Positions 20,616-30,719 of a stretch of 64,000 nucleotides of DNA are shown one piece after another. Origin of the DNA: Asparagopsis taxiformis. Lineage: Eukaryota; Rhodophyta; Florideophyceae; Bonnemaisoniales; Bonnemaisoniaceae. The stretch spans positions 1 through 64,000 of the forward strand of contig JALQPE010002802.1 in the NCBI GenBank assembly GCA_030407315.1, written 5' to 3'. Both the position numbers and the translations under genes were made by a program. Numbering within the stretch: the stretch's first letter is position 1; every line of letters starts with the position of its first letter. The notes beneath the pieces were generated by a model, which saw only the letters and a list, made by a program, of their open reading frames with translations, was not told the origin of the DNA and made no database searches.

Positions 20616-22551
20616 CACTACGGTGTTGAAAAGGGGGCCTCAGACAGTACTGCGAGACAGTGATTTTTACTGTCTGAGACAGTAAAAATCACTATGCGGC
20701 AAATGAAAATAAATGAGACAGTGATTTGCACTGTCTGGCAGACAGTACGGAACACTGTCTGCAGACAGTAAAAAACACTGTCTCACAGTACTGTCTGAGG
20801 CAGTGAATGGAGACAGTAAAAATTAATGATTTATTCAATAGTTGGATATGATGTAATTTACTGTACTGGGCAGTGTTGGCGGATAGTGTTTTGTATTGGC
20901 CAAGGCAACATGGCCGGATAGTGAAATACGCTGCCTGGGACAATAGATGGAACCAACACGGTGCACTGTCCTGGGCAGTACCTGGAGACAGTGATTTTCA
21001 CTGTCCTGGGCAGTACCTGGAGACAGTACTTTGTGCTGCCCTGGGCAGTACCTGTAGACAGTACTTTGTGCTGCCCTGGGCAGTACCTGTAGACAGTATT
21101 TCGTGCTGCCCTGGGCAGCACCTGTAGACAGTACTTTGTGCTGCCCTGGGCAGCACCTGTAGACAGTACTTTGTGCTGCCCTGGGCAGCACCTGTAGACA
21201 GTACTTTGTGCTGCCCTGGGCAGCACCTGGAGATAGTACTTTGTGCTGTCCTGGGCAGCACCTGGAGACAGTATTTCGTGCTGCCCTGGGCAGCACCTGG
21301 AGACAGTAAAAGTAGTGTCCTGATATAGTAAAATTCGGTGTCTGGGAGTGGTGGATGAGATGGAGCGTCACGCTGTCGTGGGCATCTTTCTGGGGTAGAG
21401 GAAGGCAGTTCTAGCGCTATGAGGATGGGGCATGGACGGTATTCATATGGGAATGGACAGAATAGTACGGCTAGGAATTTTTATTTCGTAGTGACTATGA
21501 GCTAGCGAGAGGTATACGCGGTAGGATAGGTAGCAATCTAAGAGGGTGCGATATGGGAAGCTTCACTCTGGATTTGTTTATTTGCGCAGGCTACATTGAG
21601 AATAAACAATCCCTATGTTAAAAATGCTACTACAACTAACACTATTCCGACGAGTAAAACTAAAACTACTAGAAAAGTCTAGAAATCTATCAACTGATTG
21701 AGCTGCATGAATAAGCTAGGAAATGAAGAGAAGAAGAAAAAATGATGTATAGAAAGGAAACAAGTTAGTGACGTTGAATTGGAGAGGGAAATTGATGGTG
21801 ATTAGGAGACTAACGTACCTTAACAAATACCATTGCATCCCAAATTGAGATATGTACTCACAGGCAGAAAAGAAAATTAGTGGAGAAGTGGTAAGAGAGA
21901 AAGATAAATGAAAGTAGAAGTGGAACACTCACCGACTGGAAACCTGAGAAAGAGAAAACGAATAGAAAACTGGGTTAGTGGCGTGAGTTGTGGAAACGTA
22001 CCATCATGGTTCATATCCGTCGGAGACAAAGCAACAACTTTGGCCTTGGAAGCCGTATTGATGATCTAAAACTTACGCTTTGGAAGCAGTTTAGATGATC
22101 TATACGGCTTCCACGGCCAGGGTTGTTGCTTTGTTTCCGACGGATATGAAGATGGAAACAGGGATTTCCAGAATCTTTCGTTTAAGTAGTACTCTACGGG
22201 CGGAAATGACGTGTAGGAGAACAATAGAGGGATGAGTTTGAAACGGAGCGGTGCGATGGGAGGCCCAGAAAAACGATACCTAGGCTGCGAATTACGCTTG
22301 GAAGCACATGATCTGGCAGAGGAGGCGCACATTATCGTATCTTCTACCGCCTTTTATTGTCTAGAATGACGTCATCACTACAGAAATATAGGAAAAACAC
22401 TAGCATATGGGGCCTACAGGACAGGCGGAGGTGAAGAGTAAGAAAAATGGCGCACTTTCCTGGACGAGGAGTCCGCGCTTCCAGTGATGATTTGGATGGT
22501 ATATATCGATAACGTCATTGTATGCTCCGAGTACACTTGGCAGGCAGTCAA
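20616..22551 (+). repeat. CACTA end A, inverted copy 2
   Basis: Inverted counterpart of 11043-12743. It opens CACTACGGTGTTGAAAAGGG and has perfect short palindromes such as ACTGTCTGAGACAGT. The two copies face each other across 12744-20615. Confidence 0.8.
20979..21310. repeat. 35-bp subterminal repeat, about ten copies
   Basis: ACCTG(G/T)AGACAGT recurs every 35 bp from 20979 to 21295. Each unit includes the palindrome GTGCTGCCC-x-GGGCAGCAC. The inverted copy at 12291-12390 has three units, so this array expanded or contracted after duplication. Confidence 0.85.
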
Positions 22552-23187
22552 AGCGGGCCACGTGGATGGTGGCGGTTAGGAAACAGCAGTGTCGAAGAAT
22601 TTTTATAATTTTCATGTTTCAAGCGAGCAGTGAGTCTGCATTGCAATATATAAATGTATCCTAATTTAAGATATCACACCGAGTACGATTCAACGAGACA
22701 TCGTGTTTTCACCTTGTGAATAGGGCCGAGAATATGGTAGAGTATACGAGTAGGAACTACGTGCATGAGAAAATCAGATTCAGTATTAGTGCTTAGAGCA
22801 TCACTGCGTAACAAACGGAAGTGGATACGTCTTGGCCAGGATGGTGTTTAGGGAATGCGATACAAGATAGCAAAACGATATTGAGTAGGTCGAGCCCGGA
22901 TGAAATAGCAATCATTGTGCATAAAGTAATGAGCATAGGAAAAATCATTGTGGTGAAACAGTTCATTGGATCGAATGAAAGCCAGGAAAGGTTTCTTAAT
23001 GGTTGAATTTAGTGGCGGAGAAATATAATTCTGCACTATAGCGGAGAAGTAGCGGAAAAGAGTAAATCTCCTTCAGCAAGCGAGACATGCATCAATATTG
23101 CCCAGTATAGTTCGTCTGAAGTGCAAGTTGAACCTCGCAAAGTGAATATCAGAGGTCGTTGGCTAGTGGTTGAAGAAGTCTGCAACG
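22552..23187. other. non-coding stretch inside the CACTA element
   Basis: AT-rich sequence with no convincing coding or RNA signal. It could include the promoter of the decayed gene that follows. Confidence 0.3.
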
Positions 23188-25362
23188 ATGGAGCAATTCT
23201 TGAAAACGGATTTGGCTGCAGAAAACTATTCCGAACAGGCCAGAGTTCGTGCAGTTCTCTTCGACGGAGAATCTGGCTGGGTGTACGGTGAAATTGTTGT
23301 TCAACGGATCGTTTAGGGGTGCTCCGGACGTCCAAAATTGTGTCAACCTCGAGATGACGGCGTACTACACTTGTAGCCGTTGGTGGGCCGGGCTGAAACC
23401 GAACTCGGTTGGTACCATTGGGCAGGAATGGATTGCTGGTTTGTTGGAAATCTTCGGGTACGTGAAGGAGGTGGCCGAGTATTGGAACGTTTCGGATGTG
23501 TTGAGGATGCTGGATGGCTCCATTCCCAGCGTGGGTGACCCGAGCAAGAGCTTCGACATTCACTCACGCGTTGTCGAAGTTTTTGCGCTGATGGTGCCCA
23601 AGAAGGGGTTCTGAGCGGACTTACATCCCAAGGAAGGCCCTCCCAATGGCTCCAAGTTTGAGAACATCTTTCCCAATCGGAAGTCTATGTTTTGAAAGGA
23701 CGCCAGGAAAATGCTCCTGCGCGTAACTGGCTACCGCGACATGTAAATGCGGAAACAATTTTACGTGGTGGACCCACACATCCCACATGCTGCGCTCCCA
23801 GTCACATGTGGTCATGATTCCGCCAACCCTTCCCCTTCCATTTCCCTGACCATCCCTTCATCCTCCATTCCTTTGCCTTTGAAGAATCCAATTTAGGTAG
23901 TACCACCTCAATTAGATTCTTCCAGCTATTCCGAGGCTGCCTCTGTTTCTGCCACTACCCCTGTCGTGTCTGCATCGTCCGGAGTGGAAACTTCTGGGAA
24001 AGTGATGCCCAAAAGGAGTACCTGCCTGAAAGAGAGTCGTTCCGGTCGTGGTGGAACAGCGACGGCGGGTGGTGCGAGCCCTGTTCAGGTCGTCGAGCTG
24101 GAGAGCGCACCCAAGGATGCGGGTAAAAGCTCCATCCTTGGGAAGCGCAACTGGGAAACCGCTTCTGCGACGCCCGAGCCCTCTACCAAATTTGGTACTT
24201 TTAAAAGAGGAAGCTCAGTGAGACTTCATCAAAGTCGTCGTCAAAGAAATCCAAGTCGGCTTCCAGAGGACGTTCTCGGGAGCCGATTCTCCAGTTCGAC
24301 GACGCCCATGAAAATCCTATTCCCGACAGTATCGTCGATGAGAATGTGGCCGCCGTTCTCCCCAGCGCAATTGCGTCTGGTAGCCCGATGAAGTACTACA
24401 TGGAAATTACGACGGTAGAGACGGTGCGGGCGGAAATAAAGGCGGCAGCATTCCTGGCAGCTGCATCGCCAGGTGCTGAGGACTCGGTGGTGGAATAGTA
24501 CTTTGCGGTGAAGCGGCGTTGCTGGACAACATGGGGGTGGTTGTTGTGGAAGGCCTCTTGCAGTCGTCCACGGCTGGTAGCGCGACGCATGACCTCTTCA
24601 GTCACTTTTCTCGACAGTTCCAGCTGGTTGAGGAGGTTGAAAAGCCACAGAAACCCTCCCAGCAGTCTGATTCTGATTATGAAGACAGGAAACCACAGGA
24701 CGAGCCCCCAGATTTCGCCAAGCCCGGTTTTGATCCTTCGCCGTGGCATTTCATCCACAACGTGGGTGCTGCGAAGGACCGCATAGATGGTGGTCGTGGG
24801 CGACTCCCCCTGCCGCGGTGTGAATTGTGCGACAAGCTGGAGGAGGGGAATTTGGATATGTACAGGAACAAGTTGGTGGCAGAGCTTGCTCTTGGTGTTT
24901 GTGCGGATTTCTTGAAGTTGGGAATGGAGGGTGAGGATCCTGTCTTTTTCCCGAAGACAGGATTACGGCTGCTTCTTAAAACAGATGGGGCTGCGGACCA
25001 GGATGGGCACACGGACTTCTGAGTATCCCAATTTTGAGGAGTCGGACCTACCCAATCCCCATCCTATTTCATGATGTCGAGCGGATCCGATGGGTTCTTT
25101 ATAGTAGCTGCACCTTATAGTCATGTATGCCTGGTCCATACGGACGCCGACATGTGGAAGGTTCCCGTTAACCACTTTTATGTGCCACCCTATTCCGTCT
25201 TAGTTGATCGCGGTGACCTTTACCATTACGGGGTCGGCTTCAGGTGAGGAGATCTTCCTGTGGGAGCAGAATTTAGTCTATGGTCTGCCCACGCGCGGCC
25301 ACATCTACTTGAAGACTGAGAAGGACGTCCTCACGGACCACATCCACACCGTCGAATATTAA
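23188..25362 (+). pseudogene. unknown decayed gene carried by the CACTA element
   Basis: Open stretches in shifting frames on the plus strand form a coherent protein trail. It starts at an ATG at 23188 and continues in 23249-23614 (with WWAGLKPNSVGTIGQEWIAG and DPSKSFDIHSRVVEV), then a Ser/Thr/Pro-rich part at 23966-24391, then an acidic and Cys-containing part at 24519-25022 (CELCDKLEEGN), and a last piece at about 25185-25362 ending in a TAA. Several stops and single-base frame changes separate them. Protein-like composition and order suggest one former gene of about 700 codons. I do not recognise the family. Confidence 0.4.
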
Positions 25363-25781
25363 AAGTATGACAGGAGCAATAGATAGCATACGAGAAGTAT
25401 TAAAACCTATGCTATTGTTCCCTGCTATGAAGTTCTGTCTTTCTCATCTCAACATTATTCGCTTAGCCCACCTTTCTATTTTCATCTATACATCTGACCT
25501 TCATGTCATAGTTTAGTGCTACTAAGCCTATTGATTGCTACATTTTTGTATTAGTCTACAACTTTACATGATTTCACTAGCTAGACCGTAGGGGGGACTA
25601 GTTTTAGACCTTGACAACCCGTGAGGTTCGACTATAAGAGACGTTGCTGAGATAACACATGACACAGAATGCTCCTGGAAGCCACTCACAGCCGTACAAA
25701 CGTTCTGCTGAGCCATGTTCCTGACTTCCCAATTCCTTGCTCACCCTTCCCTAGGTGGGAGGGGGACGGAACTCTCAGCCC
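25363..25781. other. gene-free DNA before the first foldback module
   Basis: No ORF of note. Its last 100 bases (CTCACCCTTCCCTAGGT...) are mirrored in inverted form right of the module, at about 26246-26340, so they belong to a longer outer inverted repeat. Confidence 0.4.
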
Positions 25782-26245
25782 CTTACAGCGGAAGCCGTTT
25801 ACCGGGGATTCTTACAGCAAAGTCATCGTTACGATGACTTTGCTGTAAGAAAGCGTTTCCATTACAGTGGCCAAGAATTTTTTCACCGGGTAAAAAAATC
25901 ATGGCAGCTGTAATGATTTATTTTCTTACAGCAAAGTCATCGTAACGATGACTTTGCTGTAAGGAAACGTTTCCATTGCAGTGGCCAAAGAAATTTTACC
26001 GGGTAAAAAATCAGCAAGAATTTTTACCGGGTGAAAAATCGTGGCTGCTGTAATGATTTATTTTCTTACAGCAAAGTCATCGTTACGATGACTTTGCTGT
26101 AAGAAAGCGTTTCAATTACAGTGGCCAAGAATTTTTTTACCGGGTAAAAAATCATGGCTGCTGTAATGATTTATTTTCTTACAGCAAAGTCATCGTAACG
26201 ATGACTTTGCTGTAAGCATCCCTGGTAAATTGCTTCCGCTGTAAG
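25782..26245. mobile_element. palindromic foldback module 1
   Basis: Outer inverted ends CTTACAGCGGAAGC...GCTTCCGCTGTAAG enclose four 39-bp palindromes (25811, 25925, 26065, 26178). These alternate with spacers built from TTACAGTGGCCA and TTTTTACCGGGTAAAAA palindromes. Each 39-bp palindrome has arms CTTACAGCAAAGTCATCGT around one T or A. No coding capacity. Confidence 0.85.
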
Positions 26246-27076
26246 CGGCAGGGACTTCCGTCCTTTTCCGACCTAGGGAAGGGTGAGGAAGGAATTATGA
26301 AGTCAGGAAACAGGGTATAGGAATGGTATGGACGGCTGTAGGCGGCATTAGGTAACACATTGTGTTGTTTACACCCGGTTTGAGCTGGGTGTTGTGTCTA
26401 GTATGGTTGGAGGAGTGTACGAAATTTCTACCACGTGGTCGGAAATGGTTCAATTTTCTCACGACAGAGATTCTGACTTTCGAAATTCAAACTCGTTAAA
26501 GTGGGCTGGAGTTGGTGTGAACACCTCCAGGACCTCTGGGAAGGATCTGGTAACACATGTCCTGTGACTGCACGCGGTTATCCTCTCTGAAATCAACCAT
26601 AGATTATCGGAGGGCAAAATCTACTCTTGGTGCCTTGTGGCACATTGACAATACAAAACCGTCTGTTTCCAGTTTTTATATACTTTACTCTCGAGTAGAT
26701 AGGATTTCAGCTGTCCAAGTAAAGAATGGGCCATATAAATGTTTCATTTCAACACAAGCATTGTGCAATTCAACCTCTTCCAGGTCCAAAAACTTGTCCA
26801 GAGTACACTTCCAGGCCATCGCCTGGGAGCGTACTCTGGACAATTTTTTGGACTAAGTGCACTTTCAAGTGCATGCACTTGGAGGCATCCAGTCCAAATC
26901 TACGTCGTTCCGACAAAGTTGAATTTTGGCCATGGCCGAAATTCATCATATCTGCAGTTGTGAGAATCTGATGACCAAAAATCGATGCATTCTGCCAGCC
27001 CTAATGCGCAAGCCAGAAGCTTTACGGACAGATAAAACACCTTTCTGTAATCCCCAGAGCCACTCCAGCCCTTATA

Positions 27077-27135
27077 CACTACGGTGTTGAAAAGAGGGCC
27101 TCAGACAGTACGGTGAGACAGTGATTTTTACTGCC
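27077..27135 (+). mobile_element. truncated CACTA left end
   Basis: CACTACGGTGTTGAAAAGAG and about 45 further bases repeat the terminus at 20616 with a few substitutions, then homology stops. It interrupts a unit related to the 172-bp repeat. The opposite end is not identifiable. Confidence 0.8.
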
Positions 27136-27380
27136 TCACTGTACAATGATCTTCAGGAAGTAGGATATTCTCTAAGCCTAGCACGGGAGAGAAAGATGGA
27201 AGCGTAGGCATGCAGAAGTATAGAGGCAATAGTATGTGTAGACTATGGCAGTGGTAGAAAAGTATTTCATGCACGAAAAGGACTGGTAGAGTGACACTAG
27301 AGAAGTGATGCTTAGCAGGAAGGGATGTGGAGATGATGAAGGAGGACAACAGACATGAGATCGAGGGTTGAGACCAACGG

Positions 27381-27589
27381 CTTACAGACGGAGCAGTTTA
27401 CCAGGGATGTTTACAGCAAAGTCATCGTTACGATGACTTTGCTGTAAGAAAACAATTCATTACAGTAGCCATGATTTTTTACCGGGTAAAAAATTCCTGG
27501 CCACTGTAATGAAAACGTTTTCTTACAGCAAAGTCATCGTAACGATGACTTTGCTGTAAGCATCCCTGGTAAACTGCCTCAGCTGTAAG
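27381..27589. mobile_element. palindromic foldback module 2
   Basis: The same architecture as module 1 but shorter: two 39-bp palindromes (27410, 27532) around one ACCGGGT spacer, with outer ends CTTACAGACGGAGC...GCCTCAGCTGTAAG. Confidence 0.85.
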
Positions 27590-28278
27590 CGGCTGGGAGC
27601 TTGGTCCCTCCCTCACCTTGGGAAGGGTGAGCAAGGAATTGTGAAGCCGTAAAACATGGCAGAGGGATGGTTTGGACGGCTGTTAGCGGTGTTGGGGAGC
27701 ACTCTGCGTCGTGCTAACCCAGTCTGGGCTGGGTGCCCTGCCTGGTACGGCGGGAGGAGTGCACAAAATTTCAAACACAATTTCCTCAAGAGTGAAATTC
27801 TGATTGTCGAAACTCAACCTCCCTAAAATGAACTAGAGCTGGCATGAGCACCTCCAGGACGTCTGGAAAGGTACTGACAGCACATTTTCGGAGCATTGGC
27901 GCAGCTGTTCTCTCTGAGATCAAGCATAGAGTATCCGTGGCCAGATTCTATTCCTGGTGCCGTGTGGCACAGTGACCACACCAAATCGCCCTTTTTAGCA
28001 GACTATAGATTTGAGTTACTAGGAATCTAGCTGCCTTCAATACCAACATAGTTGGTAAGTAGGCTAGCCTAGGATTGTAGGAAAATCAGGAAGGATGGGA
28101 GGGTAGGTATGCAGCAACATGAAGGGGATAGTATGAGTAGATTATGGCGGTGGTAGAGAAGGATTGCACTCACTGAAGGGTCGGCTGGAGTGACACCGGA
28201 GTCGACATAGAAGGGAGGTTGGGATAGGCTGGGATGGAGGAAGACAAGAGACATGAGAGAGAGGGTGAAGCCAGACCG

Positions 28279-28657
28279 CTTACAGCTGAGGCAGTTTACC
28301 GCGGGTGCTGACAGCAAAGTCATCGTTACGATGACTTTGCTGTAAGAAAAGAAAACATTACAGCAGGCACGTTTTTTTACCCGGTAAAAAAATTCTTGGT
28401 GATTTTTTACCCGGTAAAAATTCTTCGCCTACTGTAATGTTTCCTTTTCTTACAGCAAAGTCATCGTTACGATGACTTTGCTGTAAGAAAACGTTTCATT
28501 ACAGTAGCCACAATTTTTTACCCGGTAAAAAAATTCTTGGTGATTTTTTCACCCGGTAAAATCCTTCGCCCACTGTAATGTTTTCTTTTCTTACAGCAAA
28601 GTCATCGTAACGATGACTTTGCTGTAAGCATCCCTGGTAAACTGCCTCAGCTGTAAG
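28279..28657. mobile_element. palindromic foldback module 3
   Basis: Three 39-bp palindromes (28308, 28449, 28590) with spacers using ACCCGGTAAAAA palindromes. The flanks on the right again read GGGAAGGGTGAGATAGGAAT, linking it to modules 1 and 2 as a diverged direct repeat. Confidence 0.85.
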
Positions 28658-29542
28658 CGTCTGGTACCTTGGTCCCTCTCTCACTTTGGGAAGGGTGAGA
28701 TAGGAATTTTGAAGTCGGGAACATTGTGGAAGGATGGTTTCGACGGCTTCGGGCGGCTTTGAAGAGCAATCTGTGTCTTGTTCACCCGGGCTGAACTACC
28801 TAAAAAGTTCAGTATTGGGAGAGCAGCACGGTAAATTTCGACCACCATTTTCTCACGACAGAGATTCTGGCGGTCGAAATTCAAACTCGTTAAAATGGAC
28901 TAGAGTTGGTGTGAACACCTCCAGGACCTCTGGAAAGGTACTACCTGCACATTTTCCGAGGCTACAAGAAGCCGGTCTCTCCAATATCAAGCATAGATTA
29001 TCGGTGCGCAAAATCTACTCCTGGTGCTGTGTAGCACATTGACTATACAAAACCGTCCGTTTTCCGTTATAATAAACTATACTCTCAAGTAGGTAGGAAT
29101 CTAGATATTCACCTTACATCGATGGTTATGAAGTAGGTTAGCCTAGGACTGAAGGACAGAAGGTAAAGGATAGGATGGTAGGCATGGGGTAAAATGAAGG
29201 TGGTGGTATGAGTAGAATACGGAAGTGGTAGACAGGTATTTAATGCACAGGAGGGGCGTGTGAAGTGACACCAGAGGCGCGGTGCGTCACAGGAAGGAAG
29301 ACTGGAATGATGAAGGAGAACTAGAGGCATGAGAGATAGGTTGTTGAGGCATGCTTCTAGCTCTATTATATAACTACATTGCTCCTCTATAGGCTACGCA
29401 ATCCATTCCAGCAGTTCTAGTTAAAAATGGACTATATGAATGTTTCATTTCAATATCAGCATTGTGCAGTTGAGCCTCTTCAAGGTCCGAAAACTTGTCC
29501 AGAGTACGCTTCCAGGCCACTTGAAGGCATCCAGAACACTTG

Positions 29543-30230
29543 CACTTCGTTCTTGCAAAGTTCAATTTTGGCTATCACATCTCCAGTTGTGGGAGTCTGG
29601 TGACCAAAAGTCGATGCATTCTGGAATCCCTACCACGCAATTCAACAGCTTTACGGACACATAAAACACTTTTCCGTACTCCCTAGAGCCACTCCAGCCC
29701 TTACGGATCACTTACACTTCGTTCCGACAAAGTTCAATTTTGGCCATCACATCTCCAGTTGTGAGAATCTGGTGACCAAAAATTAGTGAACTCCGGAAGC
29801 TGTACCTCGCAAGCCACCAGCTTTCAGGGCAAATAAAACCCATTACAGTACTCCCCAGACCCACTCCAACCCTTACAGACCACTTGCACTTCGTTCCGAC
29901 AAAGTTCAATTTTGGCCATCACATCTTCAGTTGTGGGAATCTGGTGACCAAAACTCGATGCATTCTGTCAGCCCTAATGCGCAAGCCAGCAGCTTTACGA
30001 ACTCATAGAACACTTTTCCGTACTCCCTAGACCCACTCCAACCCTTACAGACCACTTGCACATCATTCGGACAAAGTTCCATTTTGACCATCACATCTCC
30101 AGTTGTGAGAATCTGATGACCAAAAATCGATGAATTATACCAACCCTTCCACGCAAGCGAGAAAGCTTGAGTGCAATTAAAACAAGTTTTAGTGCTCCCT
30201 AGAACCACCCCAACCGTTTCAGACCACTTT
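29543..30230. repeat. 172-bp tandem repeat, four copies
   Basis: The landmark CACTTCGTTC(C/T) recurs at 29543, 29715 and 29887, and a variant at 30059, an exact 172-bp period. Each unit continues CAAAGTTCAATTTTGG, CATCTCCAGTTGTG and ...CCTAGA(G/C)CCACTCCA. A related unit lies at about 26870-27076. There is no gene inside. Confidence 0.85.
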
Positions 30231-30303
30231 GCAGCCTTTTTCGCGAGGTCTGAAATCGTCTCCTTCTTCTTCCCGAGTGAGAAACATCAGTCCCTCTCAT
30301 ATG

Positions 30304-30547
30304 CTTACAGAGAAGTTGGTTTACCATGGTTTCTTACAGCAAAGTCATCGTTACGATGACTTTGCTGTAATGTTTTGTTTTCTTACAGCAAAGTCATCTT
30401 AACGATGACTTTGCTGTAATGTTTTGTTTTCTTACAGCAAAGTCATCTTAACGATGACTTTGCTGTAATGTTTTGTTTTCTTACAGCAAAGTCATCGTTA
30501 CGATGACTTTGCTGTAAGCAACCGGGGTAAACTGCCTTTGCTGTAAG
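30304..30547. mobile_element. palindromic foldback module 4
   Basis: Four 39-bp palindromes nearly back to back (30333, 30382, 30431, 30480) separated by TGTTTTGTTTT. The two middle ones carry CATCTTAACGATG at the centre. Half-copies follow at about 30598 and 30668 (CGCCTTAACGATGACTTTGC), each next to AGTTC(C/T)GACAGCTTGTCCTGA. Confidence 0.85.
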
Positions 30548-30719
30548 AAAACTGAATAGCAGTTCCGACAGCTTGTCCTGAGAAAGCAAATCCGCCTTAA
30601 CGATGACTTTGCTGTAAGAAAACAGAGTACTTACAGTTCTGACAGCTTGTCCTGAGAAAGCAAATCCGCCTTAACGATGACTTTGCTGTAAGAAAACACA
30701 GTAATTACAGTTCCGACAG

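Larger units (their letters stand above)
26246..29340. repeat. diverged higher-order direct repeats between foldback modules
   Basis: After each of modules 1-3 the same order recurs: GGGAAGGGTGAG, a GGACGGCT or CGACGGCT block, an AACACCTCCAGGAC or GAGCACCTCCAGGAC block and an AAATCTACTC or GATTCTATTC block. The units run about 26246-27076, 27590-28278 and 28658-29340 and are clearly diverged. ORFs inside are not shared between units, so none is credible. Confidence 0.6.

Noticed and set aside
25782..30547. CRISPR-like array of regularly repeated palindromes
   Set aside because: Spacers are not unique but are themselves repeated palindromes, there are no cas genes, and the context is eukaryotic transposon DNA.
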